Below, in pieces: positions 42,568 to 51,299 of a stretch of DNA of 52,479 bases. The position numbers and the translations under genes are program-made. The first letter of the stretch is position 1; each line of letters starts with the position of its first letter. The notes beneath the pieces are model-generated. The model had not been told where the DNA came from. It did not search any database and saw only the letters and a list, made by a program, of their open reading frames with translations. The stretch comes from Syntrophobacteraceae bacterium (GTDB lineage Bacteria > Desulfobacterota > Syntrophobacteria > Syntrophobacterales > Syntrophobacteraceae), in assembly GCA_025454175.1 (NCBI GenBank), contig JALOOX010000019.1, positions 1 through 52,479 on the forward strand, written 5' to 3'.

Positions 42568-43887
42568 TCAGCAAGACCCCAGGGCTCTCGCATGGGAGGA
42601 TTGAGAGCTTTTCTTATCTCGCGGGGCTTTCTTGACGCCTCCCCGGGCGGGCCCATTGGAACCGCCCGAAGGTTTTCGAACGGGTCGGTTCTTTTCCTGG
42701 CACGGGTCAAAGCCCATTCGACCGTTGAGAATCGGTTCCGCTCTGATCGAGGGGTCCGGCTCATATCCCTCGATGACCGTTTCCGGGATTGCACTCTTGA
42801 GCAGTCGTTCGATACGCTTCAGTTGTTCGCGCTCGTCAATGCAAACCAGTGATATTGCCGTTCCTTCACGATGAGCACGGCCGGTGCGGCCGATTCGGTG
42901 CACGTAGTCTTCACACACCATGGGCAGCTCAAAGTTCACCACATGCGGCAACTGGTCGATGTCAAGCCCCCGCGAGGCGAGATCCGTGGCAACCAACACC
43001 CGGACATCGCCAAGCTTGAAGTCCGCCAATGCCCTGGTTCGTGCCCCCTGGCTTTTGTTGCCGTGGATGGCCGCCGCGCTGATCCCATCCCGCTCCAGTT
43101 GCTGAGTGAGCTTGTTGGCGCCATGTTTGGTTCGAGTGAATACGAGCACCTGTCGCCAGTTGTTCGAGGCAATCAGAAAAGAGAGAAGCTCCCGCTTTCT
43201 TCCGCGGTCCACCGGGTGAATCAATTGCGCGACACTCCCGGCGGCGGAATTGCGACGGCCCACCTCGATCAGGACAGGTGAGCTCAATAGCTGGTCGGCG
43301 AGCTCCTTGATCTCCTTGGAAAAGGTGGCGAAAAAGAGAAGATTCTGTCGTTTTGGAGGCAGGAGTGCCAGTATTCGGCGAATGTCCCGCACGAACCCCA
43401 TATCCAGCATGCGGTCCGCCTCATCCAGGACCAGGATCTCCACTCCCGACAAGTCCAGGGTCCGTTGTCGAACGTGGTCCAGCAGGCGCCCTGGGGTTGC
43501 GACCAGAATATCAACACCCTTTCGAAGTCTTTCGATTTGGGGGTTGATACCGACCCCGCCGAAGACGACCATCGATTTCAAGGGCAGGTGCTTGCCGTAG
43601 GCCGCTACGCTTGCTTCGACCTGAGCTGCAAGCTCACGGGTCGGGGTGAGGATCAGGGCGCGAACGCGGGCTTTTGCCCCTGCCCTGGAACGATCACTCA
43701 AACGCTGCAACAGCGGTAGAGCGAACCCCGCTGTCTTCCCCGTACCGGTTTGAGCACCGGCCAGTATATCCTTCCCCTCAAGGATGACGGGGATCGCTTC
43801 CTGTTGGACGGGAGTTGGTTTCCTGTAACCTTGATCGGCGATAGCACGAAGGAGCTCGTTTGAAAGTCCGAGATTTGTAAATGACAT
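42568..43887 (-). CDS. rhlE: RhlE-type DEAD-box RNA helicase
   Basis: 439 residues. Q motif [26 protein letters not shown], motif [11 protein letters not shown], Ia [25 protein letters not shown] and [11 protein letters not shown] are all present. Motif III, normally SAT, reads FAT (in [11 protein letters not shown]). The basic C-terminus (~370-439) is RhlE-like. Such helicases remodel RNA in ribosome assembly and cold. ATG 43887 fits the MSFTNLGL family start; the in-frame ATG at 43965 is unlikely. A cold-shock and an RRM gene lie 3 kb away. Confidence 0.93.
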   Translation of the reverse strand: MSFTNLGLSNELLRAIADQGYRKPTPVQQEAIPVILEGKDILAGAQTGTGKTAGFALPLLQRLSDRSRAGAKARVRALILTPTRELAAQVEASVAAYGKHLPLKSMVVFGGVGINPQIERLRKGVDILVATPGRLLDHVRQRTLDLSGVEILVLDEADRMLDMGFVRDIRRILALLPPKRQNLLFFATFSKEIKELADQLLSSPVLIEVGRRNSAAGSVAQLIHPVDRGRKRELLSFLIASNNWRQVLVFTRTKHGANKLTQQLERDGISAAAIHGNKSQGARTRALADFKLGDVRVLVATDLASRGLDIDQLPHVVNFELPMVCEDYVHRIGRTGRAHREGTAISLVCIDEREQLKRIERLLKSAIPETVIEGYEPDPSIRAEPILNGRMGFDPCQEKNRPVRKPSGGSNGPARGGVKKAPRDKKSSQSSHARALGSC

Positions 43888-44027
43888 GTCTATATTATTG
43901 CTCCTGGTTGGATTGCATTGACAATGCACTCTGTGACGCACAGTCAATATCGAAAGGATGAGCAAAAAACTAGGGCCCGGTATGGCTTGATTGTCTTCCT
44001 GGGGATACTCACCGCAGATTGTTATTC

Positions 44028-44213
44028 TCAGCCAACCTTCTTCCCTTTCAAGAAATCGCGAACCGCTTCGGGAGAGGTTCCAACTGCTCTGACTGCATTC
44101 TTGAGCTGAATGTCAGTACATGTGAATTTCTGACACCAATATCTAATTTCGTTCTTCTCATGAGGATTGACTCTGTTATCAGCATAGGGGCCTCTTTTAG
44201 TCAGACCTGCCAT
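44028..44213 (-). CDS. DUF3606 small protein
   Basis: 61 residues. The block [20 protein letters not shown], then [18 protein letters not shown], matches the DUF3606 pattern (YW...l..t...L..AV.aVG.....V..yl). Function unknown. AAGGAAGGAAG precedes ATG 44213; the ATG at 44285 would overlap the stop of the preceding gene region and lacks a site. Confidence 0.8.
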   Translation of the reverse strand: MAGLTKRGPYADNRVNPHEKNEIRYWCQKFTCTDIQLKNAVRAVGTSPEAVRDFLKGKKVG

Positions 44214-44281
44214 GGCTTCCTTCCTTAAGGTTTCATCAAGGAACCGCACCACGAATTCAGCACCGGGGACAATGCTTCCCA

Positions 44282-44755
44282 TCAAGCGAGACGCAGTTGG
44301 GCAATCGATGCACGGGCGGGTCTCCCGCTGACATCAGGAGAAATGAGTATTTCCAGCACCGTCAGCCCGACAATCTCAACGGCAAAGTCCTCGATCTCCC
44401 AAGTAGTTTCCGGAGGACTGAAATTGTACTGCTGGCGTACAATCTCCCGGTATGAGCGACCGCCGTCGGAGGACCACCGCAGCAGGATCTCCTGCGTGCG
44501 TTGCTGACCGTCTTCATGAAACACCAGGTGAATGCGTTTGACTCGCCGCGGCTCGTCAAACAGGAGTCGGACTGTTTGACGACCGGGCTCGGCCGCCCGC
44601 CAGCCCGATCCCTCGCCGGCCTTCAAAGCCGATTCGATCGGGTGAGACGCATCCTCGGACGTGAGCTCAACCTGTGCCAGGCTTTCCAAATCCAGCCAGT
44701 CTTCACCCGGGGGTGGGGCACCCTGTGTCTCCCCGGTGATGATACGTTTGCGCAT
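44282..44755 (-). CDS. discoidin/F5-8C-like protein, function unknown
   Basis: 157 residues. The whole protein reads as one beta-sandwich: WLDLESLAQVELTSEDASHP, IESALKAGEG, VRLLFDEPRRVKRIHLVF, LLRWSSDGGRSYREIV, VLEILISPDVSG. This resembles carbohydrate-binding (F5/8 type C) domains found alone in some proteobacteria. No signal peptide, so a cytoplasmic ligand is expected. GGGAG precedes ATG 44755. It ends 68 bp before the DUF3606 gene. Confidence 0.65.
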   Translation of the reverse strand: MRKRIITGETQGAPPPGEDWLDLESLAQVELTSEDASHPIESALKAGEGSGWRAAEPGRQTVRLLFDEPRRVKRIHLVFHEDGQQRTQEILLRWSSDGGRSYREIVRQQYNFSPPETTWEIEDFAVEIVGLTVLEILISPDVSGRPARASIAQLRLA

Positions 44756-44853
44756 TGTATGGACTCCCATGGCTCATGCCTGAAAATGATCCTCCAGCAA
44801 GACCTGGCATGAGCAACGAACGAAGGACCATTCTCAAACCAAGGTCACGATGG

Positions 44854-45351
44854 TCACAGGGGCTCCGGCAATTGCGGGCCGACGTCGAATACACCCCTGA
44901 CGCCCTTGCTGGCTCCACGTTTTGGGGTTCCTTCAGAAAGCTTGAACATCTTTATGATGCTCACGAGCAGCTTGAAAAGGGTCTGCGCCGATTGGGACTT
45001 CTGACGGCAGGCCTTGAGTCTGGGTTTGTCGCCCAAGCCAAGCTGATATAACACGAGCTCATTGGAATCGATCTCGGATGTGGTGATGCTCTTGAGCTCA
45101 AAAATAGATTCCGCCAGCTCCTCATCTTTGGCCTTTGTAAGACAATCAATCGCCAAAGTCAGAATTTCGTTTCTATGAATTTCCCCTGAACCCTTATTGA
45201 GCTCCAAGAGTTTGCTCAGATATGGAACAGCATAATTTCTGCTATAGGCGGAAAGATCTATCTCGGCACTTGCAGTGTATGTTTTCAAGTCTTTATAAAA
45301 ATATCCAGTGGATAATAGGTCCTTCAATGAGGCATTAGGCATTGTCTCCAT
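44854..45351 (-). CDS. hypothetical helical protein
   Basis: 165 residues, not recognised. Alpha-helical in look, rich in Leu, Lys and Glu (NEILTLAIDCLTKAKDEELA, ESIFELKSI), with no signal peptide or membrane segment. AAGGAG lies seven bases before the ATG, which supports translation. It lies between the TPR-like gene and the discoidin-like gene on the same strand. Confidence 0.6.
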   Translation of the reverse strand: METMPNASLKDLLSTGYFYKDLKTYTASAEIDLSAYSRNYAVPYLSKLLELNKGSGEIHRNEILTLAIDCLTKAKDEELAESIFELKSITTSEIDSNELVLYQLGLGDKPRLKACRQKSQSAQTLFKLLVSIIKMFKLSEGTPKRGASKGVRGVFDVGPQLPEPL

Positions 45352-45486
45352 CGTTCGTCTCCTTTTGGAGCACCGTGCTCAGAGTCTCCTGACGCAAGCA
45401 AAGGTCCCCGGATCGCCTCGCCCTGGAGTGGTGCGCGGCGTTCAGATCAGAACGCCCGCAAACAATACCCACGGAATGCCCAAGGT

Positions 45487-46023
45487 TCAATTCTGTTTGG
45501 CGTTGGGAGGGCTTGCACCAATGTTGCTCTTGATTCTCTTGACCAGCGGAGTAGCCAGCCTGCCGGCCCCAGCCGCTTGAGCCCTTTTGATTTCGGTCAG
45601 GGCCTCCTGCCATTTCTCCAGGTCACAGAGAGCGGCCGCCCTGGCTACCAGCAGAGGAGCATGGTCAGTGTCTTTCAAACGTTGAGTAGCCTTGAGCGCC
45701 TGGGCGGGCAGATTCTGCTCCCTCAATGAAGAGCACAGAATCTCAGCGGCAACATGGTGTCCGGGCTCAAACTTCAAGATCCGTTCCGCGATCAGCCCCA
45801 TCCTGCGATACTGGAGAGCCTTGCCGGCCTTTTGAGCACGAACCAGAAGATCTTCAACATCCGTAATGGAAAGGTCCTCCTCTTCAAGTGCCTTCAGCAG
45901 GAGAATATTCAGCTTGAGGACATCCACCGTGGGAGGAGTCAGAAACGTCCTTCTATCATACCATCTAATCCCATCCCAGACATAAGTGCTGCGATCCAGA
46001 TTTATTTGTTTGACTTCTCCCAT
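45487..46023 (-). CDS. hypothetical TPR-like protein
   Basis: 178 residues. The start GEVKQINLDRSTYVWDGIRW is distinctive, then helical pairs of TPR type (RMGLIAERILKFEPGHHVAA, LPAQALKATQRLKDTD, LVARAAALCDLEKWQEALTE). No export signal. ATG 46023 is chosen because the in-frame ATG at 46167 would overlap the next gene; a longer form is possible. Function unknown. Confidence 0.6.
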   Translation of the reverse strand: MGEVKQINLDRSTYVWDGIRWYDRRTFLTPPTVDVLKLNILLLKALEEEDLSITDVEDLLVRAQKAGKALQYRRMGLIAERILKFEPGHHVAAEILCSSLREQNLPAQALKATQRLKDTDHAPLLVARAAALCDLEKWQEALTEIKRAQAAGAGRLATPLVKRIKSNIGASPPNAKQN

Positions 46024-46154
46024 AGGGCATCCAGTCCTTTCCGGTGATTCGATGAGCAAGGGATCATCCGCTACGTTAGGAAGCCTAAGGTTAAGACTTA
46101 TGCTCTCGACAGACTTATAGAATATTGTAATGAGCTCGATACGGTTCAGCGACG

Positions 46155-46349
46155 TCAGTACTTCCATTGCTCGGGTAAAGGTTGTGGTCCAGGTCTGATG
46201 CCGGCGATATCCGGGTCTTCACCGGGAGTACATTCATCCCGCTTGGATTTCACCTCCTTGGCATTTGCCCGGCGCACCACCTTTTCCTTCTGCTTCTGCT
46301 GCCGCTTTCTCTCCTTTTCAAGCTTCAGGGAACTGGGTCTTTGAGCCAT
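46155..46349 (-). CDS. small basic conserved protein
   Basis: 64 residues: a highly charged helix LEKERKRQQKQKEKVVRR, then GEDPDIAGIRPGPQPLPEQW. The same plan (basic helix then EDPDIAGI.PGPQP) is recalled from uncharacterised proteins of delta-proteobacteria. Likely nucleic-acid associated; that is inference. ATG 46349 is the natural start; the frame is open upstream into the cspA terminator region. Confidence 0.65.
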   Translation of the reverse strand: MAQRPSSLKLEKERKRQQKQKEKVVRRANAKEVKSKRDECTPGEDPDIAGIRPGPQPLPEQWKY

Positions 46350-46432
46350 GATCACATCCTGTGCATTGTAAGGGCTCAGCCCATCTCGATGTCGCCGGAG
46401 AGCCCAGCCCTGGAGAGGTTGCTTCCGGTGAC

Positions 46433-46459
46433 AAAAAAGCCGGAGATTCACTCCGGCTT
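46433..46459 (-). terminator. rho-independent terminator after cspA
   Basis: Minus-strand AAGCCGGAG, loop TGAAT, CTCCGGCTT and a run of T. It lies 37 bp after the cspA stop. Confidence 0.9.
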
Positions 46460-46495
46460 GTTCCTTCGTAAGATGGGCTGGCTATCCGATTGGCG

Positions 46496-46696
46496 CTATA
46501 TCTTCTTCACCTTGAGTGCTTGAGGCCCCTTGGCGCCTTTTTCCTCATCGAACGAAACCCGCTCTCCCTCGGCGAGGGATTTGAAGCCATCGTCTTCGAT
46601 GGCACTGAAGTGAACAAAAACATCATGCCCTTGATCAGCTTCGATAAAACCGTAACCTTTGCCGTCATTAAACCATTTCACTCGACCTTCAGCCAT
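46496..46696 (-). CDS. cspA: cold-shock protein
   Basis: 66 residues, typical. OB-fold with RNP1 KGYGFIE and RNP2 VFVHFSAI, which bind single-stranded RNA and DNA. It melts mRNA structure. AAAAGGA precedes the ATG; a long upstream region could form a thermosensing leader as in other cspA genes. Confidence 0.97.
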   Translation of the reverse strand: MAEGRVKWFNDGKGYGFIEADQGHDVFVHFSAIEDDGFKSLAEGERVSFDEEKGAKGPQALKVKKI

Positions 46697-47227
46697 TTTG
46701 CAGTCCTTTTCATTTGTTTGGAGCTCTTCTTCAGGTGCGTTATTTCAGAGCAACTTCTGAACCGTTTCACTGCAAGGCAAAAGATCGATCCCGGAGATGA
46801 CTCAAAAATATCGAACCACACTAGTTTGGAGGAATATTACTTCATCAGAAACTAAAGGCAAGGTAATTCTTGACCAGAGGTTTCTTTAATTGAAGAACAG
46901 AAGTGCGAAATCTTGTCTGGATTTTGAGCCAGATCCGCCTGTGGAGCACTTATGGAGACACCTATCCAACATCTTCTTGATTTACCTCGCTATTCAATTT
47001 AGAGTGAATTTCGAGCATTGAGCGATAGATTTTGTGAAGTTTTGTTCCGGCCAGGATTTCGGGAACCTTTCCCACGGAGGGTGCTTTGATCGATTTGATC
47101 AGCTTCAAGGAACGGGCATTGTTCCGACAACAGCTGTTGATCGTGTGACTTGTATCCTTGAGAATTCAGATTGGGGAAGCCATAAGAATTCATGAGCGTT
47201 GTTTTGTCTAAAGAAAGGTTGTAGACC
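46697..47227. other. divergent leader region, cspA and RRM genes
   Basis: 531 bp, more AT-rich than its surroundings. It contains GGAAC...GTTCC (about 47110-47130), the 12-bp palindrome CAACAGCTGTTG and a weak promoter candidate TTGATT (46977) 17 bp before TAGAGT (47000) on the plus strand. No small gene recognised. It probably holds long leaders for both RNA-binding proteins. Confidence 0.4.
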
Positions 47228-47665
47228 ATGACTAACATTTTTGTCGGCAGCTTGTCCTTCAAAACCACGGAAGAGGAATTGCGCAAGGAATTCGAGGTGT
47301 TCGGCGAAGTAAGCTCGGTCAAGATCATCGAGGATCGCGAGACCCGCAAATCTCGAGGTTTTGCTTTTGTTGAAATGCCGGATCGGCAACAGGCCATGGC
47401 GGCGATCACGGCCATGAATGGCAAGGACCTTGCCGGACAGACCCTGAAAGTCAATGAGGCAAAGCCGAGGGAAGCCCGCACAGGCCCGAGCCGTGAGCGC
47501 AGCGGAGGTGGTCACGGTTTCTCAACTGGTGGGAGCAGGACACACGACCAGAAGAACGCCGATATCTACGACAGCAAGGACCGAAGGAGTGGAGCGCCCG
47601 GCAGTCGGGGAAGAGGTGGGCGCGGCCCCGGGGGGCGACCGAGTGGGGGCAGGCGCTCGCATTGA
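47228..47665 (+). CDS. RRM-domain RNA-binding protein
   Basis: 145 residues. One RRM at residues ~1-80 with RNP2 IFVGSL and RNP1 KSRGFAFVEM, then a Gly/Arg/Ser-rich tail (RGRGGRGPGGRPSGGRR). The plan is that of the bacterial glycine-rich RNA-binding proteins, often cold-induced. AGAAAGG precedes the ATG. It is divergent from cspA. Confidence 0.93.
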   Translation: MTNIFVGSLSFKTTEEELRKEFEVFGEVSSVKIIEDRETRKSRGFAFVEMPDRQQAMAAITAMNGKDLAGQTLKVNEAKPREARTGPSRERSGGGHGFSTGGSRTHDQKNADIYDSKDRRSGAPGSRGRGGRGPGGRPSGGRRSH

Positions 47666-47716
47666 ACTGCAGGGAAAGCTTGACCCGGCTGCCCAGGGGG
47701 ATGCGGAAAGACCGTC

Positions 47717-47881
47717 TCAAGCCAGGGGCCAGTAATCGAAATCCTTTGGCATATACGTGCCGCCACCAATTTGAGGCAGGTCCTCAACCTCAGCCTGGAG
47801 TGAGCGTCCGTTCTGCGCCGCACGAAACTTCAACCTCTCAATGGTGGTCCCGTCAAGATTACGAATGAGAATCCGCGCCAC
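47717..47881 (-). CDS. FitA-like antitoxin, truncated, no toxin
   Basis: 54 residues from GTG 47881, with GGGAGGA just upstream. The N-terminal ~32 residues ARILIRNLDGTTIERLKFRA, then AQNGRSLQAEV, are a ribbon-helix-helix DNA-binding domain of FitA/VapB type. The C-terminal part that normally binds a PIN toxin is replaced by DLPQIGGGTYMPKDFDYWPL, unlike the family. No PIN-domain toxin follows on the same strand. It may be a decayed or solitary antitoxin. Confidence 0.55.
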   Translation of the reverse strand: MARILIRNLDGTTIERLKFRAAQNGRSLQAEVEDLPQIGGGTYMPKDFDYWPLA

Positions 47882-48176
47882 AATCCCGTGTCCTCCCGTT
47901 GTCCCGATGATATGATGACAATGATAGCGTTCATCGATGTGGCGAGCAATGTAAGGAATTTTGCTTTTATCTCCACAATACCCCGAGCCACCCCTACATG
48001 AAATACCTCTACAAATACCGCCAGTCGGCCTATCCATATGCCGACCTGGTGGATACCAATCGAAGCCGCAGCCGACACTCAACGACTCACCCTTTGAACG
48101 CATGTTGGTTGGCTGGCGGGGGGGCCCCCCCGCCTTCCTGGAAGCGGCTTCGGCCATCAACCGGACTTCCGCGGTC

Positions 48177-49520
48177 CTACGGCGCCAGTGTCCGGAAGAG
48201 GAAAAGCACGTACAGCGCGGAGACCGCCAACTGACAGATGGCGAGAGGCACCCCGTATCGGGCAAAGGTGACAAAGGTCACGCGCTTGCCGTGGGCCGCG
48301 CAGATCCCGGCCCCCACGACGTTGGCCGATGCGCCGATGAGGGTCTCATTCCCCCCGAGGGTCCCGCTGAACATCATGGCCACGAAAACAGGCAGCATGG
48401 ACGTCGGCCAGTCGGTGAAAGCCTTCCCCAGAGCCAATTCCGGCACCAGCTCGGCGGCTACCAGGTAGCCTTTGACCAAAAGCAGCATCGCCGCCACAAC
48501 CGGAATATTCGCCAGCATGCTGGAGGAGACACTGACGCCTGCAAGCATGACCATGGCCACCAGGAGAAGATCCGTGCTAAACCACTCCGTCATGTATATG
48601 GACAGGCCCTGAAGGATGCCGGTCCTCGTGAAGGCCTCCACCATGAGGTACATGCATGTGAGGAAGAGGAGTGTCTTCCAGTCCAGATCGGTCAGGACCC
48701 GGTCCACCGACTCGACTTTCAGCCCGTAGACCACCAGGAGGGCCAGAGACGCTCCTATAATGGCCACGGAAGGCGGGACAACGGGAACAGGCAGGGTCTC
48801 GCCGACGAGAAAGAGCACAATCATCAGAACCAGCACCAGGAGCGCCAGCAAACAGAAGGATGGACGCTCGATGGGCGGCACGGAAAGGTTGTCGGGCAGG
48901 GATCTCCTGACTCTCCAGATGTCTTTCAGCATCCAGGGGAGGATGGGGATCAGGACCAGAACAGATAGGAGGCCTCCCAGGCTCACCTTCTGGAGATATT
49001 CGCCGAAGCTCATGCCGATGGAGCTTCACACGAGGAAGGTAGCGGGGTCGCCGACCCGTGTCAATAGGCCCGCGGAATTGCTGATGATGGCCGTGAGGAC
49101 GACAGGAGCCACGAAGTCGACCTCCAGGGCCATGGCCACGCGGATGACGATGGGAGCCAGCAGGATCACCGTGGTGGCGTTGGGAAGGACGGCACAAAGA
49201 GGAGCCGTCAGGATGATCAAATCCAGGAGGAACCGTTTGCCGCTTCCGCGCGTCGCACGCAGGTAGCGGGCTCCCAGCTGATCGAAAATGCCAGTGGGCA
49301 CCAGGGTTCGGGCCACCACCATACCGCCGAACAGGAGCGCGATGGAACCCCCGGCATTCTGCGCCGCCTGCAGGAATTCGTTGCGCGTGAAAGCGCCGAA
49401 CAGGAGCATGATGCTGACGCCCAACATGGCTGCCAGGGCCATGTCGAGCCAGTTGAAGTCAATGGCGAGGATGACCGAGGCAAAGACGATGAGGACGAGG
49501 ACGACCTGAAGATCACTCAT
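48177..49520 (-). pseudogene. ArsB/NhaD-like permease with in-frame UGA
   Basis: About 447 codons, normal for the ion transporter superfamily. The first 164 (LVLIVFASVILAIDFNWLDMA ... SNSAGLLTRVGDPATFLV) and the last 278 (SFGEYLQKVSLGGLLSVLVL ... LFRTLAP) lie in the same frame, separated by one TGA at 49026-49028 and three codons. The expected residue after DPATFLV is a Gly of the GDP..lLiG motif, one base from TGA. Both halves have typical helices and a repeated GG(N/T)-type motif (GTLGGNETLIGASANVVGAG). No ribosome-binding site precedes the second half. Probably a recent nonsense mutation; see finding on the hairpin. Confidence 0.85.
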
Positions 49521-49582
49521 GGTGATCCTCTCTACGGGAGGAAGTTGACGGTTTCAGCGGTGATCGACAGGCGCCCGGGATT

Positions 49583-49694
49583 CTGTCCGAAAACGCCTCC
49601 TTGTTATTTCGGACGGAGCGCGGCGGAGAGAGAAATCTCGAAAAGTCGATGCGTCACGGTGACCGGGCTTTCTCGCTATCGCTCGAAATGACAG
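49583..49694. repeat. TCATTTCGA palindromic repeat, copy 2
   Basis: Same family as 21363-21485, inverted relative to it. TTGTTATTTCGGACGGAGCG at the left and TCGCTATCGCTCGAAATGAC at the right, with inner GAGAAATCTCGAAAAGTCGA shared exactly with copy 1. It lies between two broken transport genes. Confidence 0.85.
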
Positions 49695-49758
49695 TTCCCG
49701 GGCGGGCGCATGGCTGACTTGCGGCAGGGGTGAAACATGCCTTCGGCGGCCCGGATGC

Positions 49759-50803
49759 TCAACGGAATGGCGGAGCATACATGACGCCACCATTCCTCGA
49801 TAGCTTGTTGAGCCCCCGATCCAGCTTCAAAACGCTCTGAGCCCCCAGGTTGCGCTCAAACATTTCCCCGTAATTCCCAACACTTTCGATCGCCCGCATT
49901 CCCCATCCGGGCGCCATGCCCGGGGATTTGGCAATGAGGCCACTCAGCTCATTCCAATGCCGCGCCCGGTAGTCTTCGAGGTTCTCCAGGCGGGACCGGA
50001 CGTTGGCCTGGGTGTAGCCGCCCTCCTCCGCATAGATGAGGCTGAAAAGAACCCAGCGCACGATGGTGAACCACTCCTCGTCGCCTCGCGTGACCACGGG
50101 TCCCATGGGCTCATCGGAGATCACCTCCTTCAGGATATCGTATGGGTCGGACCCACCGGCCGGCCGCACCTGTGCAGCCCTGAGCTGGGCCCTCTCCGAG
50201 GTGAAGGCCGTACATCTCCCCTCATAGAGGGCGGCCGCTCCCTGCGAGCTGTTCTCCACCTGGAGCGGCCGGTAGGTCCAGTTCTCCAGGCCGAATCGGT
50301 AGGTCAGATGTCCTTCGCGGGTGGTTCCCTTGACCACGCAGACCGTGGCTCCATTCAGCTGGGAGAGCTCCCGGACGCCGCTGGACTTCTGAACGAGAGA
50401 CCCCTGACCGTCATGGTAGAGAACCCCGGCAAAGAGGACTCCGAGCACGGCTTCCCGCTCCAGGGTCCAGGTCGTGTTGCGGGCGAGCACATCCAAATCT
50501 CCGCCCTTGAGCGCCGGAAACCGGCGCTGCGGCGGTCAGGGGTACGAACTGCAACTTTTCGGGATCCCCAAGCACGGCGGCGGAAAGGGCCCGGCGGAAA
50601 TCGACATCCATGCCCGTCCAGCGCCCATCGGCATCTTTCCAGGAAAACCCCGGGTGGCCGTCACTCACCCCGCAGCGCACCTTACCCCGCGCCTTCACGC
50701 GGAGCAGCGTGTCACCGGCCTCCGCGGTGTCAAGGGGGATGCAAATCCAGCAGGGCGCAACCATCGCCACGAGCGTTATCGACGCTCCACGCAAAAAGAA
50801 CAT
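49759..50803 (-). pseudogene. amino-acid ABC transporter binding protein, frameshifted
   Basis: Similar to AapJ-type periplasmic binding proteins (~345 residues). The N-terminus has a signal peptide and VKARGKVRCGVSDGHPGFSW, then GMDVDFRRALSAAV. The frame breaks near 50525-50535 (after FVPLTAA) and resumes as FPALKGGDLDVLARNTTWTL. The remainder is intact (YRPLQVENSSQGAAALYEGR, WFTIVRWVLFSLIYAEEGG). The length of 1045 bp is not a multiple of three. AAAGGAGG precedes the ATG. No ABC permease or ATPase genes are adjacent, so it was an orphan or the operon was lost. Confidence 0.85.
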
Positions 50804-51299
50804 GATGTCGCCTCCTTTCGATTGATATTCAAAGACTACCGCACCAGACCTGAGACAATTGTCAATGGGGGAGTCATTTCAGCTCATTTTTCTACTGACA
50901 CCTCGAAGGATGCTCCTTAGCCTGCACAGAAAATCTAACAATAAAATAATATGTTTCCTATTATAATAAAATGATTAATCTGAAGCCAAGATCCACGACG
51001 TGAACGAGCGACGGAGAGAGCCGCGTCTCTGACGCTTTCCTTGACGGGATTGGAGGGTGCTTTTCCAGTGGTTTCCTTGGATTCATACGGGTTGTCAACG
51101 GGATCGCTTCAAGTTGAAGGCACGAGGCTCGGCAGAGCCGCCCACCTTGGTGCCGTGAACCATTGCGGCGCAGAAATCGCCTCCCCCCAATGAACGATGT
51201 ATCGCCTGTCAACGGTTGTAATCGAGCGAATTGAGCCGAGTGTAGAGGGAATGATCACCGTAACATAATGAGATTTTACTATCTGGCTTCGAGGATAGC
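50804..51299. other. intergenic region
   Basis: 496 bp between the binding-protein pseudogene and the PAS gene. An AT-rich block at 50936-50980 contains TATAAT (50962), but no matching -35. No gene or RNA recognised. Confidence 0.35.

Noticed and set aside
44213..44285. Longer DUF3606 protein starting at 44285
   Set aside because: No ribosome-binding site there; the start at 44213 has AAGGAAGGAAG and matches the domain length.
47830..48078. A possible PIN-domain toxin next to the antitoxin-like gene
   Set aside because: The frame has no PIN acidic residues and overlaps the antitoxin start in another frame; it is a shadow.
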